Shown: in pieces, positions 54,252 through 63,239 of the stretch | How the letters are laid out: every line of letters begins with the position of its first letter | Position numbering within the stretch: position 1 is the first letter of the stretch | NCBI GenBank assembly: GCA_025359125.1 | Contig: JANYHI010000068.1 | Coordinates: 124,001-188,000 of the forward strand | DNA from: Cytophagales bacterium | GTDB taxonomy: Bacteria; Bacteroidota; Bacteroidia; Cytophagales; Cyclobacteriaceae | Direction: 5' to 3' | DNA length: 64,000 bases | Program-made: the position numbers and the translations under genes | Notes under the pieces: model-generated | Database searches by the model: none | Seen by the model: the letters and a program-made list of their open reading frames with translations, nothing else | Told to the model about the DNA's origin: nothing

Positions 54252-57200
54252 ATGATTTTTGATGTATCTCATTTAAGGTTGTCAATTTTCAATTCCTCCT
54301 TATTAATTTTTCTATCCTCAATAACGTTCAGCTATTCTCAATCGATAGAAACAGTAATTCAAAAAGGGCATGAGCTGGCAGTGTTATCTGTCGCCATCAG
54401 CCCAGATAGTAATTATGTTGCAACCACCAGTCGAGATAAATCTGCCAAGTTATGGGAACTGCGTACAGGACGTGAGGTAAGAAGTTTTTTAGGACATCAA
54501 GCTTCTGTTACGAGTTTAGATTTTAGTAGAGATGGCAAATACTTGATCACGGGTAGTAACGATGCCACCGCAAAAATCTGGGAGGTAGCCACCGGAAAAG
54601 AAATTCTTACAGTTAAACCGGATAAAGAACCACTGACAGATGTAGTTTTTGATCCGAAAGGAAAATTTTTTGTTACGGTAGGATATGGCCGATTAGCAGT
54701 TGTGTGGGAGTTTCCATCGAAAAGAAAAATAAAGGAATTCGATGCAGATGGATATGCTGGTTCATCGGGCGGAATTAATCTCGCGATTAGTCCTAATGGA
54801 GAATGGTTGGCGATAGGAGAAGATAACAGTACGGCAAATGTTTATAGTACCTCAGATTGGACGAAAACATTTACATTCAATTTCTCAGAGTATTCTTCTT
54901 GCGGAGGTTGTTTTACAGATGTCAATTTCTCTTCGGATAGTCGTTACTTATTAAAGGCTTCGCACAATGGTGAGGTGGCTAAATACAATCTCGCCAAGGG
55001 AGAATTAGTAAATCGATACACTAAAAAAGTGACGGATCTATCTTCCGTAGCGGTTAGTAAAGATGGAAAGCTGGTAGCCTCTTGTTCTGAACATTTTGTA
55101 ACGATTTACAATGCCGAAAAAGGTGATTCACTCAAAACAATAAATCCAGGTATTGAGGCAGAGATAAACCAAGCAACATTTACTGCCGATGGCAAAAGAA
55201 TTTTATTAGCCTGCGACAATAATATTATTTTGATATGGGATGTTTTAAAAAATAAAAAAGTAGGTGAGCTCACTGGTTTTTTAAATCAGCGCGATAAAGG
55301 TGGTATTACGTACGATCCTAATTCATATTGGGATTCCTACATCGCAAAATATATTCGTTTTAAAAATAATCTCATTGCAAGCAACGATAACAAAACGTTG
55401 CTTAAAGGTAAGTTTGGCGAAAAAATAAAACGGTGGAACATCGCTACAGGCAAAACAGAAATGGAATATGTAGGGCATACCAAAGCGGCTTTGTGTTATA
55501 AGTATAGTCGCGATGGAAAGAAATTGATCAGTGGCGGAGGAGATGGACGCGTAATTATTTGGAATGCAGAGAAGGGCGATACCATCAGAGTTATGAAAGC
55601 GTATCGCGAACCTGTGTTCGATGTAAATTTTAGTAGTGATGAATCGAAAGTAATCAGCACCAGCTGGGAAGGAACACTATTAATTCACGATGCAATTACA
55701 GGTAAGGAGTTAAATTATTTTAAACTGACAAATGGCTCAGCCTATCAGGCAATATTTAGTCGCAATGACCTGTACATTATCACAGCAAGTTTGCCAACGG
55801 GGTTGCAAATGCTGGAGGTTGACACGCAAAAAATTATTCGGGATTTTGTCGGCCACACCGAAACAATTTCAACCCTTCAGCTCTCGCAAGACGGAAGAAA
55901 ATTGTTGAGTGCCAGCTGGGATGGCACCTTACGCCTTTGGGATATTGCCACGGGCCTCACCGATAAAAAATTGACTGGTCACGCTGGTGCTATTTATGCT
56001 GCCCTTTTTAACAAAGCAGAAAATACCATCTTCAGTGCGGGTGCCGATCGAATCATTCGGCAGTGGGATGTAGCCACAGGAAAAGTAATTAAAACTTTTT
56101 CCGGCCATCAAGGCGAAATCACAAGTCTACAATTAGCATCTGATGAAAAAATGTTAATTAGCCACAGTGTAGATGGCTCTACAAAATTTTGGGATCTTAC
56201 TTCGGGTAAAGAATTTTTTGAACACATTCATTTTGGTGAAAAAGAATGGATGGTTAAAAACCCGGAGGGGTATTTTACGGGCACGCAGGAGGCCAGAAAG
56301 TTTATTCATTTTGTAGAAGGAGTGAAGACGTATTCAGTAGATCAGTTCTTCGATGAATTTTACAGACCAGATTTATTGCCTAAGATTTTTCAAAATCGTG
56401 GAGGTGATGACGGGTACAAAGGCATTCAAGGTAAACTACAGAAATCTCCACCGCCATCAGTAAAGGTTGCGGCTGTTGTATCATCAGAAGAAGGTAAAGC
56501 AGATGTGTTTGTTAAGATTACTGACACAGGCTCAGGAGTTGATCAGTTTAAATTATTTCATAATGGAAAATCCGTTGCAATAGATCGATCGGCATTGAAG
56601 TTGCCAGCAGGTAAAGACCAGTCATCCACTTATCGACAAACTATTTCTATGATAGCCGGCACAAATATTTTTTCTGCTGTAGCCACCAACCAAGATAAAA
56701 TTGAATCTGACCCCAACTCGATGGAATTGTTTTCTGAGAAAATAGGCAAAACAAGCACCTGCTATTTGTTGGCAGTGGGCATCAATCAATATAAAAACCC
56801 TCGAATGATTTTAAATTACGCCAAACCCGATGCGGAATCATTTGAGAAAATCATTCGTACAAAAGGCAACTCACTATATAAGAATGTAGAGATGTACACT
56901 TTGTATGATGCCGATGCATCGCGCCAAGCAATTTTAGCTAAGCTCGATGAGCTTGCAGCAAAAATTCATCAAGAAGATGTTTTTATTTTTTATTATGCTG
57001 GGCACGGCAGTATGGTGGATGATCGTTTCTTTTTTATTCCAACAGAGAGTTTACGCTTGTACGATCTTACCTCTTTACAACGCGATGCAATAGAAGGCAA
57101 TGTATTGCAAGAAAAATTTAAAAATATTCATGCACTCAAGCAATTGATTGTGATGGACGCTTGCCAATCAGGAGGATCGGTTGAATTATTGGCAACACGC

Positions 57201-57512
57201 GGAGCGGCAGAAGAAAAAGCCATTGCTCAATTATCACGCAGTGCAGGCATACATGTAATGGCTTCAGCAGGCAGCGAACAATTTGCGACAGAATTTGCAG
57301 AGCTCGGTCATGGCTTATTTACTTACTTACTTATAAAAGCTCTTGAAGGAGATGCCGATGGTGCTCCGAAAGATGGCAAGGTTACTATTTACGAATTAAA
57401 GTCATACTTAGATGATCAGGTACCAGAAATGACGCGCAAGTTGAAAGGTAAGCCACAGTATCCTTACACTTTTTCTCGCGGTCAGGATTTTCCTGTGGTG
57501 ATTGAAAATTAA
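54252..57512 (+). CDS. Exported WD40-repeat protein with caspase (peptidase C14) domain
   Basis: A 1086-residue protein with an N-terminal hydrophobic signal (SSLLIFLSSITFSYSQ). Residues about 35-670 contain WD40 repeats forming one or two propellers (for example SASWDGTLRLWDIATG, SAGADRIIRQWDVATG). A beta-sandwich linker follows (residues about 730-830). A caspase domain of clan CD occupies residues about 833-1086, with the catalytic pair His918 in YYAGHG and Cys971 in MDACQSGG, both intact. Such WD40-C14 proteins are known in Bacteroidetes and cyanobacteria, but their targets are mostly unknown. The first nine residues may be an over-long start; a TTG at 54279 gives a cleaner signal peptide. 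It follows cdaA by 22 bases. Confidence 0.9.
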   Translation: MIFDVSHLRLSIFNSSLLIFLSSITFSYSQSIETVIQKGHELAVLSVAISPDSNYVATTSRDKSAKLWELRTGREVRSFLGHQASVTSLDFSRDGKYLITGSNDATAKIWEVATGKEILTVKPDKEPLTDVVFDPKGKFFVTVGYGRLAVVWEFPSKRKIKEFDADGYAGSSGGINLAISPNGEWLAIGEDNSTANVYSTSDWTKTFTFNFSEYSSCGGCFTDVNFSSDSRYLLKASHNGEVAKYNLAKGELVNRYTKKVTDLSSVAVSKDGKLVASCSEHFVTIYNAEKGDSLKTINPGIEAEINQATFTADGKRILLACDNNIILIWDVLKNKKVGELTGFLNQRDKGGITYDPNSYWDSYIAKYIRFKNNLIASNDNKTLLKGKFGEKIKRWNIATGKTEMEYVGHTKAALCYKYSRDGKKLISGGGDGRVIIWNAEKGDTIRVMKAYREPVFDVNFSSDESKVISTSWEGTLLIHDAITGKELNYFKLTNGSAYQAIFSRNDLYIITASLPTGLQMLEVDTQKIIRDFVGHTETISTLQLSQDGRKLLSASWDGTLRLWDIATGLTDKKLTGHAGAIYAALFNKAENTIFSAGADRIIRQWDVATGKVIKTFSGHQGEITSLQLASDEKMLISHSVDGSTKFWDLTSGKEFFEHIHFGEKEWMVKNPEGYFTGTQEARKFIHFVEGVKTYSVDQFFDEFYRPDLLPKIFQNRGGDDGYKGIQGKLQKSPPPSVKVAAVVSSEEGKADVFVKITDTGSGVDQFKLFHNGKSVAIDRSALKLPAGKDQSSTYRQTISMIAGTNIFSAVATNQDKIESDPNSMELFSEKIGKTSTCYLLAVGINQYKNPRMILNYAKPDAESFEKIIRTKGNSLYKNVEMYTLYDADASRQAILAKLDELAAKIHQEDVFIFYYAGHGSMVDDRFFFIPTESLRLYDLTSLQRDAIEGNVLQEKFKNIHALKQLIVMDACQSGGSVELLATRGAAEEKAIAQLSRSAGIHVMASAGSEQFATEFAELGHGLFTYLLIKALEGDADGAPKDGKVTIYELKSYLDDQVPEMTRKLKGKPQYPYTFSRGQDFPVVIEN

Positions 57513-57515
57513 CCC

Positions 57516-57537
57516 AAAAAAGTCATGTGACTTTTTT
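57516..57537 (+). terminator. Probable terminator of the WD40-caspase gene
   Basis: AAAAAAGTC-ATGT-GACTTTTTT forms a 9-bp stem right after the stop codon and ends in T6. Low G+C makes it weak, but placement and T-tract fit. Confidence 0.6.
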
Positions 57538-57548
57538 GCACTTTGTGT

Positions 57549-57613
57549 GACGATTGAGAATGAAATATTTAGACCTTTTTAGTATTGTAAGCTTTTCTTT
57601 CATTCTCAATGTC
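57549..57613. repeat. Long inverted repeat in the gap after the WD40-caspase gene
   Basis: ATTGAGAATGAAA (57553-57565) and TTTCATTCTCAAT (57598-57610) are perfect 13-base inverted repeats 32 bases apart. GAC (57549-57551) and GTC (57611-57613) extend the stem past a one-base bulge. Further TGAC/GTCA-type short repeats follow, for example CTGAC (57663-57667) with GTCAG (57674-57678). The region could encode a structured RNA or hold operator sites. No function is proposed. Confidence 0.6.
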
Positions 57614-57758
57614 AGGCCAGACGATAAATGTCTGACTTTGACCAAAGCATCATGAGTTAATCCTGACAATGCAGTCAGCATTCGTCACGCTTCTGGCAAA
57701 ATTAATGTAACCGACAATTTTTTTGTAAATTAGACGAAAGAATTAATTCAACTGCTAG

Positions 57759-58190
57759 ATGACGGAAACCGACAGGTTTAGATTTTATCTGGTAAAATAT
57801 TTTCTGGCATCGCTCAGCGTGTTGCAGGCAGCAGTGGCCACGCTTATGCTTTTTCAGTATAAAGCATCTCCCAAAGTCAATGCTACTATTTTTATATTTT
57901 TTTCGTTGAGTTTAATTTTCTTCTCGCTTCATATTTTAATTAGCGATAGAATTAAGCGCGTGGCCATCAGCAAGAAGAAAGTGACAATACTCCATACTTA
58001 TAAACAGAAGAGCTATAATTGGTCGGAGGTGAAAGAGGTTAAGTTTCTTTCATTTCTGAATATGTATCGTCTTACACTAAAAGGAAAATCTAATCGAATT
58101 TACTTTTTATCTGGTAAAGATAGCGAAGCTCTTTTTGGACTCTTTTCTGCTAGAGCATCTTTTATACCTAAGAAAGTTTCTAAGGTTTAG
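57759..58190 (+). CDS. Small two-TM membrane protein with PH-like tail
   Basis: A 143-residue protein. Residues 13-31 and 42-61 form a membrane hairpin, then ISDRIKRVAISKKKVTILHTYKQKSYNWSEVKEVKFL begins a strand-rich tail of about 80 residues resembling a bacterial PH domain. It shares overall layout, but not obvious identity, with the gene at 51335. It stands alone after a 246-base structured gap and converges on kbl with 20 bases between. Function unknown. Confidence 0.68.
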   Translation: MTETDRFRFYLVKYFLASLSVLQAAVATLMLFQYKASPKVNATIFIFFSLSLIFFSLHILISDRIKRVAISKKKVTILHTYKQKSYNWSEVKEVKFLSFLNMYRLTLKGKSNRIYFLSGKDSEALFGLFSARASFIPKKVSKV

Positions 58191-58210
58191 CGGTGCGAGA
58201 TTTACTCCAA

Positions 58211-59407
58211 CTACTTTAACACCTCAAGCTCTCTCCCTACCTCGGTAAATGCTTTAATGGCTTTGTCTAGGTGATGCTTCTCATGACCAGCAGAAATCTG
58301 TACCCGAATTCTAGCTTTACCTTTTGCTACCACGGGAAAGAAAAATCCAATCACGTAAATACCTTTCTCCAAAAGTAGCTCTGCGAATTTTTGGGCAAGT
58401 GGTGCCTCATACAACATGATGGGCACAATAGGATGAACTCCCGGCTTAATATCAAATCCAGCCTTAGTCATTTCCGCACGAAAATAATTTGTGTTTTGCT
58501 CTAATTTGTCTCTCAAATCTGTGGTTTCTGAAAGCATATTAAACACTTCAATAGACGCTCCAACAATAGAAGGTGCAAGTGTATTTGAAAACAAATACGG
58601 CCTTGAACGCTGACGAAGCATTTCAATAATTTCTTTTCTGCCAGATGTAAATCCACCCGATGCGCCACCCAACGCTTTGCCCAATGTGCCTGTAATAATA
58701 TCAACCCTACCCATTACATTGCAATGTTCGGGTACACCGCGGCCGGTTTTGCCAATAAAACCAGAAGAGTGACACTCATCCGTCATTACCAATGCTTCGT
58801 ATTGATCTGCCAAATCACAAATCTTATCCAGTTGTGCAATGGTTCCATCCATAGAAAAAGCACCATCTGTTACAATCAAAATTTGTTTCGCACCCGCCTT
58901 GCGCGCATCTTCCAATTGCGTTTTTAAATCGGCCATATCGTTGTGCTTGTAGCGATAGCGCATGGCCTTGCAAAGTCTTACACCGTCAATAATAGAGGCG
59001 TGATTTAATTCGTCTGAGATGATTGCATCTTGCTCACCTAATAGAGGTTCAAACACACCACCGTTTGCATCAAAAGCAGCTGCATATAAAATAGTGTCTT
59101 CTGTGCCCAGGAATTCAGAAATCTTTTTTTCTAGTTCTTTGTGGATGTCTTGTGTGCCGCAAATAAATCTAACCGATGACATTCCAAATCCATGGGTATC
59201 AATTGCTTTTTTTGCCGCTTCAAGCACTCGGGGGTGCGAGGATAAGCCCAGGTAATTATTCGCACAAAAATTAATTACTTCTTTTCCATCTGCTGTTTTA
59301 ATATCTGCGGCTTGTGGAGTAGTAATGATGCGCTCTTTTTTAAAAAGACCGGCAGTAGAAATAGACTCTAGTTCTTTTTGAAGTATGGGTTGAAGCTTAC
59401 TATACAT
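58211..59407 (-). CDS. kbl: Glycine C-acetyltransferase (2-amino-3-ketobutyrate CoA ligase)
   Basis: Kbl splits 2-amino-3-ketobutyrate with CoA into glycine and acetyl-CoA, using PLP. The 398-residue protein has INFCANNYLGLSSHP, MSSVRFICGTQDIHKELE, ISDELNHASIIDG, DGAFSMDGTIAQLD, VMTDECHSSGFIGKTGRG and the PLP lysine Lys244 in GTLGKALGGASGG, close to E. coli Kbl. The SDR-type threonine dehydrogenase gene at 61076 provides its substrate. Between them lies an M28 peptidase gene on the same strand as kbl. Related alpha-oxoamine synthases are possible alternatives, but Kbl fits best. Confidence 0.95.
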   Translation of the reverse strand: MYSKLQPILQKELESISTAGLFKKERIITTPQAADIKTADGKEVINFCANNYLGLSSHPRVLEAAKKAIDTHGFGMSSVRFICGTQDIHKELEKKISEFLGTEDTILYAAAFDANGGVFEPLLGEQDAIISDELNHASIIDGVRLCKAMRYRYKHNDMADLKTQLEDARKAGAKQILIVTDGAFSMDGTIAQLDKICDLADQYEALVMTDECHSSGFIGKTGRGVPEHCNVMGRVDIITGTLGKALGGASGGFTSGRKEIIEMLRQRSRPYLFSNTLAPSIVGASIEVFNMLSETTDLRDKLEQNTNYFRAEMTKAGFDIKPGVHPIVPIMLYEAPLAQKFAELLLEKGIYVIGFFFPVVAKGKARIRVQISAGHEKHHLDKAIKAFTEVGRELEVLK

Positions 59408-59445
59408 AATTTGTTATTAGTTAATGGGCGCAAGTTGCAAAAAAA

Positions 59446-60930
59446 TCATCTTTCTAACTTAAAGTTTGAATCTGTGGTGGGGCGTTTTTCAGCGTCTACT
59501 ACTTTGCGCGCAGTGCGATAAATCCACTGTGTCATTTTCAATAATTTTTCGTAATCAATATTGGCAGCATTGTCTTGTGGGGTGTGGTAATCAGAGTGTA
59601 GTAAGGTGGTGTACATAAGCGAGGGAATACCCAATCGCGCATAAGGCAAATGATCACTTCTAAAATACCATCCTTCTTTGTGTGTGGGCTTATCCCATAA
59701 GGTATCGAGTTTAAACTGGGGGCCTTCTTTATTTGCATCGAGCGCAAAGGCTACCAGGTGCGAAGAATTTTTATGAGGGGGCACAGAACCCAACAATGCT
59801 GCGCTATCCGGATTATTTCGCCCAATCATATCGCCATTTAGCACGGCCGCAATTGAGGAGATAGGAACCGTAGGATGTGCAGTAAACCACCGAGAGCCGA
59901 GCAGCCCACGTTCTTCTGCGCCATGTATCACTAATAAGGCCGATCTTTTTCCGGGGGATTTTTTCAAGGCGCGCGCCACCGCCAGCATGGCTACATTTAC
60001 GCTTGCATTGTCGTCTGCTCCGTGGTAAATAGAATCGTTGCCAATTATGTTTCGAATGCCATGAGCATCGGGGTGGCCACTTAACAACACATATTCTTTT
60101 GAGAGTACAGGATCTTTACTTTCGGCCTTGCCAATAATATTTACAGAAGGATACGTGTAGCTTTCTATCTTAATGGAAATCTTGGCAACTTGTCCTTCAG
60201 TCTTTATCCACTCGGCAGCTTCTTTGCGCACCCAAAGGATGGGTGGTTTTGAAGTGACGATAGCGTTGGCACCACCCTCAATATCATAGGTGCCGCGAAT
60301 AAAATTTTCTTTTGCGTAAGGCCAGCTATGCTCGGCATATTGGTCGTTGATGTAAATGATTGCTACCGCTCCTTTCGCTAATAGATCGGTACCATACTTT
60401 ACATGGATAGATCTGCTATAGCGCCACTCGGGTAGCGATATGTTGGTGTTAATACCATCGGGCACAACTTGAATGGCCACTACTTTGCCGCTAACATCTA
60501 CTTTTGCGAAATCTATTTTATTGGCCTCTCCCAAATAAATAAGTGGGGCATTTACTTCTGCGGGGGCTGTCTGCGCAACCAATACATCCTTCCAAAGTTG
60601 AAGCACGTGATTACCGATGGTAATAGAACTTTGTTTCGAGGTTTGATTGCGCCAGAGAGAAAAGAATTGAAAATAGGTTCCGTCTTCTCCGGCTGGAGTC
60701 AGTCCCGCTTCTCGCATCTTTTCAGCAAACCAAACGGAGGCTTTAATTTCATCAAGAGTTCCGGCCGATCGACCATTAAAATGAGGATCGGCCATTTCAT
60801 ATAATTGCTTTTTTAAATCTTCTAACCGAATAGATTCTATCCCTTTAACTGCGGGCTTTATGGTTTGCCCGTAGAGTAGTGAAAAGCAAACGGATAGAAG
60901 AGAAAGTGTGAGAAGCGATTTTAGTGTCAT
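59446..60930 (-). CDS. Secreted M28-family zinc peptidase
   Basis: A 494-residue exported peptidase. MTLKSLLTLSLLSVCFSLLYGQ is the signal peptide. A PA-like insert spans about residues 110-260. The M28 domain has LLSGHPDAHG (His286 as first zinc ligand, with HPDAH replacing the usual HxDH), YHGADDNASVN (Asp306), HGAEERG (Glu339/340), NGDMIGR and a final His in HSDYHTPQDN. The unusual HPDAH spacing may affect metal binding but the other ligands are intact. It lies 38 bases upstream of kbl on the same strand. Substrate unknown. Confidence 0.9.
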   Translation of the reverse strand: MTLKSLLTLSLLSVCFSLLYGQTIKPAVKGIESIRLEDLKKQLYEMADPHFNGRSAGTLDEIKASVWFAEKMREAGLTPAGEDGTYFQFFSLWRNQTSKQSSITIGNHVLQLWKDVLVAQTAPAEVNAPLIYLGEANKIDFAKVDVSGKVVAIQVVPDGINTNISLPEWRYSRSIHVKYGTDLLAKGAVAIIYINDQYAEHSWPYAKENFIRGTYDIEGGANAIVTSKPPILWVRKEAAEWIKTEGQVAKISIKIESYTYPSVNIIGKAESKDPVLSKEYVLLSGHPDAHGIRNIIGNDSIYHGADDNASVNVAMLAVARALKKSPGKRSALLVIHGAEERGLLGSRWFTAHPTVPISSIAAVLNGDMIGRNNPDSAALLGSVPPHKNSSHLVAFALDANKEGPQFKLDTLWDKPTHKEGWYFRSDHLPYARLGIPSLMYTTLLHSDYHTPQDNAANIDYEKLLKMTQWIYRTARKVVDAEKRPTTDSNFKLER

Positions 60931-61047
60931 AGATACTTAGTAATTAATGAAAGATACCTAAAATATAAGGGCAGGAAAGATGTCATTATTTAAGCGCGTA
61001 CTTTCCCTGAAATAGGGTAAGCCATTCCTCTCTTTCTACTTTTCCAT

Positions 61048-61055
61048 TAACTTCG
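61048..61055 (+). promoter_or_regulatory. -7-like element ahead of the threonine dehydrogenase gene
   Basis: TAACTTCG followed by CGCCC fits TAnnTTTG with one change and lies 20 bases before the ATG at 61076. No matching -33 element was found. Confidence 0.35.
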
Positions 61056-61075
61056 CGCCCGCATTCGATTTAAGT

Positions 61076-62038
61076 ATGAAGAAAACAAAGGTTTTGTTAA
61101 TAGGTGCTGGCGGTCAACTAGGCTCTGAGCTAACCCAGGGATTGTGGCGCATTTATGGTCAAGAAAATGTGATCGCCTCAGATATAAAAGATGCTCAGGG
61201 CATTTTAAAGGAAGGTCCTTACGAAAAGTTTGATGTAATGCAACGCGACAAACTTTTTGAGTTGATTAAGAAAAATGAGATCACACAGGTCTACCATTTA
61301 GCTGCGCTGCTTTCGGCCACCGGAGAGAAAGATCCTCGTTGGGCCTGGAAGTTAAACATGGAGAGTTTGCTTTTTGTGTTAGAAGCAGCACATGAATTAA
61401 AACTGCATAAAGTTTATTGGCCTAGTTCTATTGCTGCTTTTGGCCCTACAACTCCCAAACAAAATACTCCGCAAGATACCATCATGGATCCTACTACTGT
61501 TTATGGCATTACCAAATTAGCCGGAGAGCTGTGGTGCGAATATTATTTCAGAAGATATGGCGTGGATGTGCGCAGCCTTCGATACCCTGGTTTGATTGGA
61601 TATAAGACTCCGCCCGGAGGAGGCACCACCGATTATGCAGTGGACATTTACTTTAAAGCGATAAAAGAAAAAAAGTACGAATGCTTTCTGGCGGCTGATA
61701 CGTACTTGCCCATGATGTACATGGACGATGCCGTGAAGGCAACGATAGATTTGATGGAGGCACCTGCAGAAAAAGTAAAAATTCGTTCTAGCTACAATAT
61801 TGGGGCGATGAGTTTTTGCCCGGCACAAGTGGCGGCCACCATAAAAAAATATATTCCTGAATTTTCAATCTCATACAAACCAGATTTCCGGCAAGCCATT
61901 GCAGACTCATGGCCCAAGTCAATAGACGATTCTCCTGCTCGTGCAGATTGGGGTTGGAAACACAAATTCGGGTTAGATGAAATGACAGCAGATATTTTGA
62001 AAAACCTTGAAGCTAATCCGCAGCTTTTGACATTGTAA
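61076..62038 (+). CDS. L-threonine 3-dehydrogenase (SDR type)
   Basis: A 320-residue extended SDR that oxidises L-threonine to 2-amino-3-ketobutyrate with NAD. VLLIGAGGQLGSEL is the dinucleotide loop, YHLAALLSATGEKDP follows, WPSSIAAFGPTTP carries the catalytic serines, and DPTTVYGITKLAGELWCEYY holds Y143 and K147. LRYPGLIGYKTPPGGGTTDYAV and YLPMMYMDDAVKATIDLM are characteristic of this group, which is distinct from the zinc-dependent E. coli Tdh. The partner kbl is 1.7 kb away on the opposite strand. Its stop abuts the convergent T9SS cargo gene. Confidence 0.92.
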   Translation: MKKTKVLLIGAGGQLGSELTQGLWRIYGQENVIASDIKDAQGILKEGPYEKFDVMQRDKLFELIKKNEITQVYHLAALLSATGEKDPRWAWKLNMESLLFVLEAAHELKLHKVYWPSSIAAFGPTTPKQNTPQDTIMDPTTVYGITKLAGELWCEYYFRRYGVDVRSLRYPGLIGYKTPPGGGTTDYAVDIYFKAIKEKKYECFLAADTYLPMMYMDDAVKATIDLMEAPAEKVKIRSSYNIGAMSFCPAQVAATIKKYIPEFSISYKPDFRQAIADSWPKSIDDSPARADWGWKHKFGLDEMTADILKNLEANPQLLTL

Positions 62039-63202
62039 CTATTTTACAACGAACCTCACGCTTTTTGAAAAATCGCCAGAGCTTATCATAGCTAAATAAA
62101 GCCCGGGTTTTAGGGGTTCAGAATTTGAAATAGCAACTTTTTTTTCTGTTAAAGAATAAGTTGAAATTAATTTTCCGTAGGAATCAAAAATACTAACCGT
62201 TGCCTTTTCTGATGGATTAAAATTTAAATCAATTTTTACTTCGTGTCCCTCTCCTGGATTAGGAAATATGGTGAAGTTTTTGGAAGCGAAATAGTTGACT
62301 ACAATCGTATTGAAGTATTCATTGTAACCATCGAAGTCAATTGATTTTAATCTATAATAATTTTTCCCTACTAATGGAGTATGATCGAATGATTGATAGT
62401 CATGACGTATAGAAGAAGTTCCATGTCCGCTAATAGAATGCAACGCGAAAAAGTTAATTCCGTCCACTGATTTTTCTATTTCGAAATGATCGAAGTTTAG
62501 CTCTGAAGCAGTTGCCCAGTTGAATACGACTTCAGATTCTCTGGTAACGCCATTGAAAAAAAGTAACTCTACGGGCAATTGCCCATCACTGCATATGGGA
62601 CCTGTGCACGTGCCACCAACATGTAAAATCCCATTTCCACTTAACGTTGATCCATTGTCTACAAATAAATTTCCACCTACCGACATTCCCCCCGGGCTAG
62701 TAAGAGAGATGGCTGTGTTATTACCTCCGGTAAATGATCCGCCAACATTTATATTCCCTCCAATGACACTAAAACTTGAATTATTGTTAACAATAATATT
62801 TCCGGTTACTATAAAGGTGCCCGTGACAGTTACATTGATGTTATTGCTCACGTTTAAGTCACCGTTAATAACAAGAGATCCAATAACGGTAAGATTTAAT
62901 CCGTTTGGTATGGTAAAAAGTTTGGGTGTTCCGGGCGCTCCTATTGTTAATGTAAAGCCGCTATTAATGGTAATAGCACAGGAATTACCCGTAGTAAAAT
63001 TTCCGACTGAGGGATTGCTATTGACCGTGATGTCGGTTGAATTATTCATGACCACATCATCGGTAATTACGGTGGCGATGTTTCCTCCCGACCAATTTCC
63101 AGAGGTTTCCCAGTTACCATTGCCGGTAATCGTGCGTGTTTGCCCGTAGGCAGAATACACGAGAGCAGAGAAAACAAGAACTAAAAGTAGTTTCCAATTC
63201 AT
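62039..63202 (-). CDS. T9SS cargo protein with beta-repeat N-terminus and sorting domain
   Basis: A 387-residue exported protein. After the signal peptide (MNWKLLLVLVFSALVYSAYGQ) come about 190 residues of repeated short beta strands rich in N, G, T and V (ITVNSNPSVGNFTTGNSCAI, NGDLNVSNNINVTVTG), probably a beta-helix. A linker module (ELLFFNGVTRESEVVFNWATASELNFDHFEIEKS) and a type A T9SS sorting domain (FTIFPNPGEGHEVKID, PLKPGLYLAMISSGD) follow. It is paralogous over the last 170 residues to the partial gene downstream in the window. A role in adhesion or matrix is likely but unproven. Confidence 0.88.
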   Translation of the reverse strand: MNWKLLLVLVFSALVYSAYGQTRTITGNGNWETSGNWSGGNIATVITDDVVMNNSTDITVNSNPSVGNFTTGNSCAITINSGFTLTIGAPGTPKLFTIPNGLNLTVIGSLVINGDLNVSNNINVTVTGTFIVTGNIIVNNNSSFSVIGGNINVGGSFTGGNNTAISLTSPGGMSVGGNLFVDNGSTLSGNGILHVGGTCTGPICSDGQLPVELLFFNGVTRESEVVFNWATASELNFDHFEIEKSVDGINFFALHSISGHGTSSIRHDYQSFDHTPLVGKNYYRLKSIDFDGYNEYFNTIVVNYFASKNFTIFPNPGEGHEVKIDLNFNPSEKATVSIFDSYGKLISTYSLTEKKVAISNSEPLKPGLYLAMISSGDFSKSVRFVVK

Positions 63203-63239
63203 AAAGTAAGACTAAGCTACAAAAAAGGAAATAAAAAAG

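Noticed and set aside
54236-54271. TGAGAT/ATCTCA inverted repeat around the start of the WD40-caspase gene
   Set aside because: Only 6 bp with a 24-base loop in A+T-rich sequence; not convincing as a structure.
62520-63149. Antisense 209-codon ORF over the T9SS cargo gene
   Set aside because: Low-complexity P/V/T/L reading of the repeat-rich opposite strand; no start signal or family motif.
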